DNA from: a virus
Strand: one strand, 5' to 3'
Virus record (IMG/VR): IMGVR_UViG_3300031565_000166
Location: 1-36,612 of that record
DNA length: 36,612 nt
Part shown: positions 7,982-15,704 of the stretch, in pieces
Layout of the letters: each line of letters begins with the position of its first letter
Numbering within the stretch: position 1 is the first letter of the stretch
Position numbers and translations under genes: made by a program
The notes under the pieces: generated by a model
The model's database searches: none
Seen by the model: only the letters and a program-made list of their open reading frames with translations
Told to the model about the DNA's origin: nothing

Positions 7982-8518
7982 ATGGGCGATATAATAGAAG
8001 AGATTCCGGAGACGCCGTTCCCGGATTCGGTTCAGGAACTCACCGTGGACCTTCCGCTGCCGACCTGTCCGCCGGACGAATGCGATCCGGTATCTGAATT
8101 CTCGTGTACGTTCGAGAAGACGAACGAGCGTTCTTACGTCGCCCAGGACGAATGGATGTACGCCGCGGAGTACACCGCCAACACTATATTCGGGACGATT
8201 CGTGGCGGGATGGTCGTGAACGCTCTTTCGGGAAAGGTGGCGCCGGCCGTCGAGCAGATCGTCACGGCAGTCGCGAAGACGTACGCGATTTATTACGCAT
8301 ACAACGGACAGACGCCGCCGCTTCCACTGCCGGAAAACCCAGGAACCTCGTCACCGCTATCGCGGGAGACCGTGACAACTCGTGACGGTACGGCGCGCTT
8401 CCGTGGGTTCTGTGCGGGGATCAGGTCGCTCGACCCGGACCTCGTCGGCACCGTCAAGCTCTACGTCGGCCGGGTCTTCGCGGCGCCGTCGCCGCCGCCA
8501 CCGCCGCCGATGTCCTGA
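7982..8518 (+). CDS. Unknown protein with polyproline C-terminus
   Basis: This 178-residue protein has a near-perfect ribosome site (AGGAGGT) before ATG 7982. The N-terminus is acidic and Pro-rich (IPETPFPDSVQELTVDLPLP) with two Cys in TCPPDECDP. The middle is Ala/Val-rich and likely helical (APAVEQIVTAVAKTYAIYYA). The end is PSPPPPPPMS. No family is recognised. Similar polyproline tracts occur in two other structural genes in this window, at nt ~18160 and ~20299, so this may be a habit of the genome, for instance flexible linkers. Confidence 0.68.
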   Translation: MGDIIEEIPETPFPDSVQELTVDLPLPTCPPDECDPVSEFSCTFEKTNERSYVAQDEWMYAAEYTANTIFGTIRGGMVVNALSGKVAPAVEQIVTAVAKTYAIYYAYNGQTPPLPLPENPGTSSPLSRETVTTRDGTARFRGFCAGIRSLDPDLVGTVKLYVGRVFAAPSPPPPPPMS

Positions 8519-8530
8519 GAGGAGGAATAG

Positions 8531-8890
8531 ATGGCCGAATGGTTCAGCGGTCCATACTTCGTACTCGAGAAGGTCGACTCGCTCGAACAGAAGCCGCGCA
8601 TCGGACGTGGTGACATCATCGCGCACAAGAGCGGAGCTATCGTCCTGCGATGCCCGAAGTGCGCGGCGCTCCAGTTCACGCGCGCCGTGATCCTGAACAG
8701 TCCGGCAACGCCGACGCTCGATAGGCCGGTTCAGTGCGGTTCGGGGCACTGCCAGAAGTGCGCCGTGTGGTTCACCATCCGGAACGGCGAGGCGATTCAC
8801 GCCGAGGCTCCGACGCCGAAGCCGCGAATGCTGCCCGAGAAGCTGAGCAGGGCTGGCGTACGGTACGTCCCGCGACTGAAGGACGAATGA
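8531..8890 (+). CDS. Small zinc-binding protein, DUF6527-like
   Basis: This 119-residue protein follows GAGAGGAGGAATAG, a strong ribosome site, at ATG 8531. It holds LRCPKC near residue 40 and, about 30 residues on, CGSGHCQKC followed by WFTIRNGEA. A first Cys pair, a Leu-Asp-Arg-Pro segment, then a second Cys/His cluster and an I-R-N-G end resemble the DUF6527 pattern as I remember it; this is a tentative match. It probably binds zinc. Its stop overlaps the start of the MuF protein (ATGA), so expression is likely coupled. Confidence 0.7.
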   Translation: MAEWFSGPYFVLEKVDSLEQKPRIGRGDIIAHKSGAIVLRCPKCAALQFTRAVILNSPATPTLDRPVQCGSGHCQKCAVWFTIRNGEAIHAEAPTPKPRMLPEKLSRAGVRYVPRLKDE

Positions 8891-11800
8891 TCTCTCCGTA
8901 CTCCACTCCGGCGACCGGATTCATGACGCTCGAGCCGATCTGCGATCTCGGGTCCGACGAGGTTGTTGCGCTGTGGAAGGCCGGGGCTCGGAAGGGCAAC
9001 GTGACGAAGGCGAAGGGGAGGGCGATCCTGGTCCTTCGGCCGGGACGCGCCCCTGTTGCCGTCCGTATCGACGCCCTGGACGACCAGGAGGCGCGCAGAA
9101 CCGCGATTCGTTCACTACCAGATGGTGACGTCGTCCTCCTGGAGGCGACCTTCAGGGGTCGGTCTACGGTCTTCAGGCGGGTCGAGGTTCTCCAGGCGTT
9201 GACGCCTGACCAGGCAGACCGTGCTGGCGCGCCGCACATCGTGACGTCGACCGGATGGCTCGTCGAGAAGTTGATGTCTCCGGCAGATCCATTCGACCAG
9301 CGAAGGATCGCAGACCGCCTCGCAGGACAGCTGCGGCACGCCGAACTTCTCAAGTACGGCGACGCGTTCAAGAAGTATGTCGCCACGCTCAACATCGACT
9401 GGGCCAGGCTGACACCGAATGCGTTCACCGGGAAGCTCGTAGAGATTCGTACTGACCTCCGCGCGATGATGGGCAGCGCGGCGAATCAGCTGATGCCGAC
9501 GTGGCGCACGAAGGTCGAGGCGACGCTGACGAACGTGTTTCGGTCGACGCGCCAGGTCATCAAGGACAACTTCACTCCGACCATCGGCCTGTCGCTCCGG
9601 CAGCCGGACGTCCGCGCCATCGGGAACATCGCGTCGCAGCAGGGGCTGTTCATGCGGAACGCCGCTGGTCGACGCTCCGATCAGCTGACGAGGCAGGCGA
9701 AGAAGATCGTCACGGCCGGATTGAAGGATGGACTCGGGAAGGTACAGATCGCACAGCAGCTTCGCGACCAGCTGCCGAAGGCGTGGCAGGCGCGCGGCCT
9801 CCAATACTTCAAGACCGTCGCTTCGGTCGGAGTCAGCCGTGCGCGCTCCTATTCTGAAGTCACGGGCTACCTCGAAGTGGGGATCGAGTCGCTTGAAGTC
9901 CAGGCAGTCATGGACGAACGTACGACTGAAACCTGTCGGTGCCTCGACGGAATGATCATCGAGACGCACGTCGCGAGCGTACAGGTGATGGGCGCGATCA
10001 ACGAGGTAGACCCGACGGTCGGCTCGCCGTTCCTTCGCGAGATGCGAGATCCGCAGACTGGCGTGAATCAGATCCTCGCCGGGAACGGCGTGAAGATCGC
10101 TGACGTGGTCCGCTCCGGGATGGGACGTGTCGACGACCGCGGCCAGTTCGCGTACAACAAGTCCCTCGCCGGACTCTCCGATCAGAATATCGGACCGCCT
10201 CCTTACCACCACCTCTGCAGGTCGTGGACGATTCCAGTGTCGAACACGGTGTCGGTCCCGCGAGGATCGTGGCCGCGCGCCGGCGGACCGACGTCGCCGA
10301 TCCCGCCGCGTCCAGTTCCGAAGGGCGGATCGCCGATGCGCGGAGTCGGCGCGCGGCCACAGTCGGTGTTCGCGAATCCGACGCCAGGGAATCCGACGCT
10401 CGTCGGAGATCCGGCATACATCGACGCGTATCCGTTCAGCGAGGACTTCATCAGTCCGATACCCTCGAAGCTCGTCGACCCCGTGACGGGCGAATATGCG
10501 GCGACCTTCCAGCGATACCAGTTCAACGCCGCCGAGATGGCGATCCGTCCGGTCGGAAATATCGGAGTCGTCGCGCGGTCGGCAGAGGCCGGGGAGTGGA
10601 ACGCGCTCAGCAACCTGGTGAACGACCTGAAGCTGACGTCAGAAACGTCAGGCGTGGTGATGCACGTCGGAGAAATCAACGCCGCTGCGACGCGCAACAT
10701 TATCCTCGCCGACGCGAAGCAGCCGGCGGCGTCGCGTGTCTATTCGATCACCTCGTCATCGGGGAAACAGCAGTTCCTCAGGATCAACCCCGATAAAAAG
10801 TACATTTCGAGGAACTGGCTACACCACCTTCGCTATGCCAAAACCGAGGCGCGTATTCAGCAGACGCTCGGGATGCTGACCGACAAGGGCTACCTCGTCA
10901 TCACGACCGACGCGAAGGCCGTGACGTTCGGCAAGCCGGTCGCGCCGCTGACGCCGATACCGACTCCGAAGCCGATGCCGAAGCCGAAGGCGCCGAAGCC
11001 GCCGAAGGTTCCGAAGCCGGGACCGCACGAACCGGGGCCTCCGCAGCCCAAGCCTCAGCCGTCGACGGTCGAACCGTCGATGCCGTACCATCCTCCGCCG
11101 AAGCCGCCGAAGGTTCCGAAGCCGCCGAAGCCGCCGAAGGATGAAGGACCGTTCCTCGGAGAAGCGAAAGACTACTCGCAGCACGGACTGGTTCCGAACA
11201 TCCCGGTCAGCGCCCAGTTGCAGGAACGCATTCGGATCGAGACGGCGCGCGTGAACGATCACCTCAAAGCCGTGTCGAACAGACTCAGGCGACCGCTAAC
11301 GTCGACAGAGCGCGCGAAGTCCGTCCGTAAATTTGTAGAGAAGGACACGGGCTACGTGAAGCCGCTGACGACAAACGACCTCTTCACGTTCACGAAGGCA
11401 CCGGGAAAGTACGATCATGTGAGTCTCACTCGGTCGATCCAGGTGTCGACGAGAGACGGAACGATGCGGCGCGCTGGAAGGGGAAAGCCTGTCAGCGCGA
11501 TCCAGATGTCGAGGGCCGAAGCCGTTCCTCTCTACAACGATGCCATCAAGCATCTGAGCCCACGACTCATGGAACGCGCGATGAGTAGCGCCCACGGGTT
11601 GCCGAGAATCTACAAGGCAAGGAACGTGAACGGAGGAGCGTTTTACTCCGACAAGTTGAACGCTATCGTGATCCCGGAGACCTATAAGACCAGCGGTATC
11701 GGAAGTATCGAGCAGCTGTTCCGCCACGAGTTAGGCCACTACCTGGACACCGTCGGCCTCGGAGAGACGGCGTCGATAGCCTTCCGCGATGCGTACAAGC

Positions 11801-12030
11801 TGGGCGATGCGATCTACAGAGCAGCCAGAGCAAAATGGAATTATGTGAAAGGCAAGTGGGGAGACACCTACACGGGACGAATCTATAGTTTCAAGGCGTC
11901 CGAGGTGACGTCGACGATGGCGGAGTCGTTCGCCAAGGGTCAGGAGTACAGGCTCTCGACGATGTACGATGCGAACCCCGATCACGTCGGATTCTACATG
12001 GCGCACTCGAAGGGATGTTTTGTGAAATGA
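8887..12030 (+). CDS. MuF/SPP1 gp7-type minor head protein fused to HExxH zincin-like domain
   Basis: The 1047-residue protein starts at ATG 8887, overlapping the previous stop, with AAGGA just upstream. Residues ~305-445 are a MuF (SPP1 gp7-like) head-morphogenesis domain: YFKTVASVGVSRARSYSE, MDERTTETCRCLDG and PPYHHLCRSW. This domain places copies inside the capsid near the portal. Residues ~680-755 are a long Pro/Lys-rich linker (repeated PKPPKVPKP). The C-terminal domain (~760-1047) carries FRHELGHYLD with H947-E948-x-x-H951, and a downstream MAESFAKG where E1013 could be the third zinc ligand, as in gluzincins and anthrax lethal factor-like peptidases. MuF proteins with toxin or enzyme C-termini are a described class of phage polymorphic toxins. 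This one may be a capsid-carried protease ejected with the DNA; that is inference. The N-terminal 160 and middle 455-680 regions are unassigned. Confidence 0.85.
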   Translation: MISPYSTPATGFMTLEPICDLGSDEVVALWKAGARKGNVTKAKGRAILVLRPGRAPVAVRIDALDDQEARRTAIRSLPDGDVVLLEATFRGRSTVFRRVEVLQALTPDQADRAGAPHIVTSTGWLVEKLMSPADPFDQRRIADRLAGQLRHAELLKYGDAFKKYVATLNIDWARLTPNAFTGKLVEIRTDLRAMMGSAANQLMPTWRTKVEATLTNVFRSTRQVIKDNFTPTIGLSLRQPDVRAIGNIASQQGLFMRNAAGRRSDQLTRQAKKIVTAGLKDGLGKVQIAQQLRDQLPKAWQARGLQYFKTVASVGVSRARSYSEVTGYLEVGIESLEVQAVMDERTTETCRCLDGMIIETHVASVQVMGAINEVDPTVGSPFLREMRDPQTGVNQILAGNGVKIADVVRSGMGRVDDRGQFAYNKSLAGLSDQNIGPPPYHHLCRSWTIPVSNTVSVPRGSWPRAGGPTSPIPPRPVPKGGSPMRGVGARPQSVFANPTPGNPTLVGDPAYIDAYPFSEDFISPIPSKLVDPVTGEYAATFQRYQFNAAEMAIRPVGNIGVVARSAEAGEWNALSNLVNDLKLTSETSGVVMHVGEINAAATRNIILADAKQPAASRVYSITSSSGKQQFLRINPDKKYISRNWLHHLRYAKTEARIQQTLGMLTDKGYLVITTDAKAVTFGKPVAPLTPIPTPKPMPKPKAPKPPKVPKPGPHEPGPPQPKPQPSTVEPSMPYHPPPKPPKVPKPPKPPKDEGPFLGEAKDYSQHGLVPNIPVSAQLQERIRIETARVNDHLKAVSNRLRRPLTSTERAKSVRKFVEKDTGYVKPLTTNDLFTFTKAPGKYDHVSLTRSIQVSTRDGTMRRAGRGKPVSAIQMSRAEAVPLYNDAIKHLSPRLMERAMSSAHGLPRIYKARNVNGGAFYSDKLNAIVIPETYKTSGIGSIEQLFRHELGHYLDTVGLGETASIAFRDAYKLGDAIYRAARAKWNYVKGKWGDTYTGRIYSFKASEVTSTMAESFAKGQEYRLSTMYDANPDHVGFYMAHSKGCFVK

Positions 12031-12407
12031 AGGGTGAAATTCGAATCATCGACAGGAAGACCGGCGACAAGGTCGCGACGCTCGAGTGGGAAGGGACACT
12101 CTGGCGCGGGACCGGGAAGTGGAAGGCCAACGCGGCGACGAGGAAGCGGCTCGACGCCATCGTCGCCTCCAGGGCGGATCTCGGTCGCGTGTCCTTCGGC
12201 GACATGCTTCGGGACGGATTAGGAGTGAAGGGCTGGCAAGGGTTCTCGGGGTGGTTTCAGGCGTTGAGCCAGGCGCTTCCGGCGTTCGGCCTCGACGTCG
12301 AGAACGAGACCGTGGTGTGGCCGTGGAAGGAACCGAGGAGGGACGCGGCAGACGGCGACGACGACGGCGACGACGAGGACCTCGACCTGGCTGGCGGGTC
12401 TAGGTAG
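12027..12407 (+). CDS. Unknown small protein overlapping the MuF-zincin gene
   Basis: This 126-residue protein starts at ATG 12027 inside the MuF stop (ATGA). AGGGA lies 11 nt upstream, so coupling to the upstream gene seems the main translation route. The body is basic with several Trp (TLWRGTGKWKANAATRKR, GVKGWQGFSGWF, VVWPWKEPRR). The tail is strongly acidic (DGDDDGDDEDLDLAGG). No family is recognised. Position directly after a MuF protein with an enzyme domain is where immunity or inhibitor genes of polymorphic toxins sit, and an acidic tail could mask an active site, but there is no direct support. Confidence 0.65.
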   Translation: MKGEIRIIDRKTGDKVATLEWEGTLWRGTGKWKANAATRKRLDAIVASRADLGRVSFGDMLRDGLGVKGWQGFSGWFQALSQALPAFGLDVENETVVWPWKEPRRDAADGDDDGDDEDLDLAGGSR

Positions 12408-12420
12408 GCACGGGCAGAAC

Positions 12421-12438
12421 GTGAGAGTTGACACTCAC
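12421..12438. promoter_or_regulatory. Imperfect 18-bp palindrome containing TTGACA
   Basis: The sequence GTGAGAGTTGACACTCAC matches its own reverse complement at 14 of 18 positions and contains a perfect sigma70 -35 hexamer TTGACA at 12428-12433. A -10 box is poor: TAGGTT at 12452-12457 has 3 of 6 consensus bases at 18 bp spacing. It lies in one of the few real intergenic gaps (12408-12464), before the head-assembly genes, so it could be a promoter with an overlapping operator. Confidence 0.3.
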
Positions 12439-12464
12439 ACCGAAACGGATGTAGGTTTGAGGAA

Positions 12465-12830
12465 ATGGAAGTGCTAATCCAGAACGGACACAAATCAGGC
12501 TCCTCGCCATTCGCGGAGATGGTGATCAGTCCGCGCCAGGCGCTTCGCGCAGCGCGACTGTTCGAGCGGACGCTTCGCGCGTCCTTCGAGGACGACGAGA
12601 AGGTCATGGGCCAGCACTTCCGTTCCAAGATCCAGACAGGGGCCGAGATGAAGAGGCGCGCCGAAATCATGGCGCGATGGTTTCGCGTGTTCCGTGGCGA
12701 TCTCGGATACTCGCTTGCGAGGGTCGAGGCCGAGCTCGGTCGCGCGCTCCGATGTGAACTCGACGGCGGTCTGTACACGCCTACCGCGGCCAGTCGGTCG
12801 TTCGGCGTGCCACAAGGAGATGTACAATGA
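12465..12830 (+). CDS. Unknown helical basic protein (121 aa)
   Basis: ATG 12465 is preceded by GAGGA. The protein is mostly helical and Arg-rich (SPRQALRAARLFERTLRASF, MKRRAEIMARWFRVFRGD, RVEAELGRALRCELDGG). No domain is recognised. Its stop overlaps the next gene's ATG (ATGA), so it belongs to the head-assembly operon that begins after the 57-base gap at 12408. The role is unknown. Confidence 0.62.
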   Translation: MEVLIQNGHKSGSSPFAEMVISPRQALRAARLFERTLRASFEDDEKVMGQHFRSKIQTGAEMKRRAEIMARWFRVFRGDLGYSLARVEAELGRALRCELDGGLYTPTAASRSFGVPQGDVQ

Positions 12831-13747
12831 AAAAGTTCATGGAGGTCGTGAAGCGCCAGACCGAACTCGCCACGAAGGCGGCTGACGGGTCTGCGACGAA
12901 GGAGGAGATCGCGGAGCTGACAAAGCTGAACGCGGTCGTGAAGGCGGCGACGGCGACGGCAGAGCCGGCGACGACGAAGCTGGTGACGATGACGCTGGCG
13001 AAGTTCCGCGAGTGGCACGAGGCCACCGTGAAGCAGCTCGAGGACGGCGTGGCCGACGCCTCGCTGCTCGCGCTCGTGAAGCGGAACCTCGCCGCGGTCA
13101 AGGACCAGGCGAAGACCCTGGCCGAGGACATCGTGGCGGTCGAACTTCCGGTCGAGAAGACCGAGGCCGACAAGGTCGTGGCGCTCGAGGCGCGCATCGC
13201 GGATCTCGAGGCGAAGGCCGCGGCGGCCGCGGCGCCGCCCGCCCCTCCGGCCGGCGACGACGCCGAGAAGGCGACCGGCAAGGCGACCGACAAGCCGGTG
13301 TCCCAGGCGCTCGCGATGGAGGCCGTCGACACGCTGCTCGCGAAGTACACGAAGCTCAAGGCACTCGTCGACTCCGGCAACCTGACGAAGCAGGATCTCG
13401 AGTTGCTCTGGACCGACTACGATCTGAAGCGCGCCATCGAGCAGGCCGCGGCGATCATGGCGAAGTCCGACGAGTTGAAGGCGATGGCCGAGGCCATCCT
13501 GCCGGAACTCGAGAAGATGGAAGCCGCCGAGAACGCCGCGAGCGAGAAGCCCGCCGGCAATGCCGAGGGAGACGCTCCCGAAGGCGCGAAGCCGGACGCC
13601 GCAGCTGCGGCCGCGGGCGATGCCGAGAAGGGCGACGACACGAAGGAGCCGAGTCGCTGGGAGTCCGGCCTCGATCTCGCTCCGGTGGCGACGGCCACCG
13701 AGCAGTTCGCGGCGATCAAGGCGGCGAAGAACAAGTTCGGCTTCTAG
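12827..13747 (+). CDS. Ala/Glu/Lys-rich coiled-coil protein, possible scaffold
   Basis: This 306-residue protein is low-complexity and rich in Ala, Glu, Lys and Asp, with heptad-like stretches (ADKVVALEARIADLEAKAAA and later KAMAEAILPELEKMEAAENA). A Pro/Ala hinge (APPAPPAGDD) splits it near residue 140, and the end is a short conserved-looking tail (FAAIKAAKNKFGF). AAGGAG lies about 7 nt before ATG 12827. Composition and location two genes before the capsid protein suit an internal scaffold or core protein, but the 14801 gene is also a candidate. No enzymatic motif is seen. Confidence 0.65.
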   Translation: MKKFMEVVKRQTELATKAADGSATKEEIAELTKLNAVVKAATATAEPATTKLVTMTLAKFREWHEATVKQLEDGVADASLLALVKRNLAAVKDQAKTLAEDIVAVELPVEKTEADKVVALEARIADLEAKAAAAAAPPAPPAGDDAEKATGKATDKPVSQALAMEAVDTLLAKYTKLKALVDSGNLTKQDLELLWTDYDLKRAIEQAAAIMAKSDELKAMAEAILPELEKMEAAENAASEKPAGNAEGDAPEGAKPDAAAAAAGDAEKGDDTKEPSRWESGLDLAPVATATEQFAAIKAAKNKFGF

Positions 13748-13761
13748 CCCGGAGGTGAACC

Positions 13762-14790
13762 GTGGACATCGGGATCTTCACGACGACGCGGCTGAACGGA
13801 GACGGAGTGCCGATTTCGTTCTTCGGCTGCGAAGACGAGCGGCTCCTCGCCGCGCTCTACAAGGCGGCGTCGGAGATCACGGGGCCCGGCCTCGAGTCCT
13901 TCGATCCGGAACCAGGGATGCGCGTTGCGAAGGTCGGCGAGGTCGTGGTGCGCAGCGTCGAGGACAAGGCTACCTATGTCGTCGAGGGCGATGCGACAGC
14001 GAAGCCGACCGGCGGTCGCGTTCCGCCCGGCGCGAACGGGACGTGGGCGATCCAGTCGTTGATCTTCTCGAAGGACAGCTTCACGCTGGCCGAGGCGCGG
14101 ACGTGGGTGAAGGATCACGCCGGGTTCGTCGACTCCGGTGCCGACGAGACGAGTACGAGCTTCCGCTTCCGGCAGTACGATCCGGAGAACTTCTCGGAGT
14201 ACCGAACCATCTCCATCGACACCGGCATCAGCGCGGCCTACGGGAAGATCAGCAAGGACACGACCCGTACGGAGGAGGAGTCGACGAAGTCGCTCTCCGA
14301 GTCCATCGCCCACTGGGAGGCGGTCCACGATGTCAACAAGGGGATCATGGCGAAGGGCCTAAAGATCCTCCGGCAGACAGCGGTGATCAGGAAGGGCGAC
14401 GACGCGACCGAGGAGCGGTTCGTGATGTCACTCGTCCTCGAACCGAACGACGGGCAGGACGGCGCGCCGCTGAAGCCCGACACGCAGGCCGACGTCTACT
14501 CGGTCGAAGACGTACGAAAGGCGGCGCACGCGTGGATGGAGTTCCACGGCGCCGTCGACCTGGACCACTCGTGGAAGGATGTCGGGAAGGAGCGCGTCAG
14601 AACACTTGAGAGCTACCTGGCACCGGTCACGTTCAGCATCGGCGACGGCGACGACGCCTATGAGGTCGTGAAGGGAACGTGGATGCTCGGCATCCGCGTA
14701 CTCGATGATGCGCTGTGGAAGGGCGTCAAGGACGGCGAGATCGGAGCCTTCAGCATCGGCGGGACTGCGGTTCGCGCGCCTGTCGAATGA
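13762..14790 (+). CDS. xkdF: XkdF-type prohead protease
   Basis: This 342-residue protein starts at GTG 13762 with GGAGG at 13751-13755. The C-terminal third matches the XkdF-like phage serine protease family: SVEDVRKAAHAWMEFHG, then a charged stretch, GTWMLGIRVLDDALWKGVK and DGEIGAFSIGG. Candidate catalytic residues are H262 (or H269) and S331; the assignment is by pattern only. The N-terminal half has another common phage module (LIFSKDSFTLAEARTWVKDH, FRFRQYDPENFSEYRTI) often fused to prohead proteases. It should cleave scaffold and capsid precursors during head maturation. Gene order protease, scaffold-like, capsid is the usual one. Confidence 0.85.
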   Translation: MDIGIFTTTRLNGDGVPISFFGCEDERLLAALYKAASEITGPGLESFDPEPGMRVAKVGEVVVRSVEDKATYVVEGDATAKPTGGRVPPGANGTWAIQSLIFSKDSFTLAEARTWVKDHAGFVDSGADETSTSFRFRQYDPENFSEYRTISIDTGISAAYGKISKDTTRTEEESTKSLSESIAHWEAVHDVNKGIMAKGLKILRQTAVIRKGDDATEERFVMSLVLEPNDGQDGAPLKPDTQADVYSVEDVRKAAHAWMEFHGAVDLDHSWKDVGKERVRTLESYLAPVTFSIGDGDDAYEVVKGTWMLGIRVLDDALWKGVKDGEIGAFSIGGTAVRAPVE

Positions 14791-14800
14791 GGAGATCGTG

Positions 14801-15685
14801 ATGAAGCGAAGCAAGGAAAGAGTCGCGAAGGCCGACGGAGACAAGGACAAGGTCTTCAGGCTGACCGACATCGATCCGGAGTTCGTCAGCCTGGTCCGCG
14901 CCGGCGCCAATCGCCAGAAGCAGTTCATGGTGGTGAAGGAAGAGAAAGACGGTGAAGTCTCGAAGGCAATTCCTCCGGTTATTCCCGGCCGTGTGTCGCC
15001 GCGAACCCCCGGCAACGTCTGCCAGTTCTGCGGGGCGCCTGTTACTCACGGGGCAAAGACGTGTCCGAAGTGCGGACGGATTCTGACCTTCGCCAGCGAC
15101 GACGAGAAGACAGGCGAGAACGCGAACGACACAGCTGATGATACGAACCAAGACGCGCCTCCGGCCGACGGGCAGGACGGCGCTGCGGTATCGGACACAG
15201 ACCGCGTGGACAGCGGCAAGACGTCCGACGGCACCGAGGCGACTCCCAAGGACGCATCCGATCTCGCGTCCTGGCTCAACGAAGCCGGGGAGCAGATCGA
15301 GGAGCTATCGCTGGACATCGCGATCCAGAACGCCCTCGACGCTCAAGCCGTCGACCAAGCCAAGTCCGGTCACCAGTCCGACCAGGCGCAGGAGATCGGA
15401 ACGACGGCGGCGCCAGCCGTGACGAAGGAAGTGGACCCAGGGGAACGGGAGCGTGCCGCGAAGCTCGAGGCGGAACTCGTCAAGACGCGAAGGGACAACC
15501 TCGCGCTGAAGGCGAAGAACGCACGGCTAGCGGCCGCAGCGGTCGGCAAGTCGAGCGTCATCCTCACGGGCGAGGTGACGTCGAGGCAGCAGAAGACCGG
15601 AACGAAAACACCCACAAGCCCGTCACGCGGAGCGTTCAGCCGAGGCGGAGACATCGCCGCGGCCGTGACGCGGGGCGAGAACTGA
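14801..15685 (+). CDS. Scaffold-like protein with zinc ribbon
   Basis: ATG 14801 has AGGAG at 14790-14794, 6 nt upstream. Residues ~18-47 read VFRLTDIDPEFVSLVRAGAN followed by RQKQFMVVK, a signature usually found at the N-terminus of XkdF-type protease/scaffold precursors. Next comes a four-Cys zinc ribbon (CQFCGAPVTHGAKTCPKCG), a long acidic, Ser/Thr/Asp-rich linker, and a coiled coil (RERAAKLEAELVKTRRDNLA). The end is basic (SRGAFSRGGDIAAAVTRGEN). The architecture suits a scaffold cleaved by the protease encoded upstream. The zinc ribbon is unusual for a scaffold and might contact DNA or the portal. Confidence 0.75.
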   Translation: MKRSKERVAKADGDKDKVFRLTDIDPEFVSLVRAGANRQKQFMVVKEEKDGEVSKAIPPVIPGRVSPRTPGNVCQFCGAPVTHGAKTCPKCGRILTFASDDEKTGENANDTADDTNQDAPPADGQDGAAVSDTDRVDSGKTSDGTEATPKDASDLASWLNEAGEQIEELSLDIAIQNALDAQAVDQAKSGHQSDQAQEIGTTAAPAVTKEVDPGERERAAKLEAELVKTRRDNLALKAKNARLAAAAVGKSSVILTGEVTSRQQKTGTKTPTSPSRGAFSRGGDIAAAVTRGEN

Positions 15686-15704
15686 CAGAAAAGGAGACCA
15701 GACA

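Noticed and set aside
9115-10212. 365-codon minus-strand open frame
   Set aside because: Antisense to the MuF domain; composition is that of a reverse shadow of a GC-rich gene.
13560-14609. 349-codon plus-strand frame over the protease gene
   Set aside because: It overlaps the XkdF-type gene in another frame and is Arg-rich with no domain signal.
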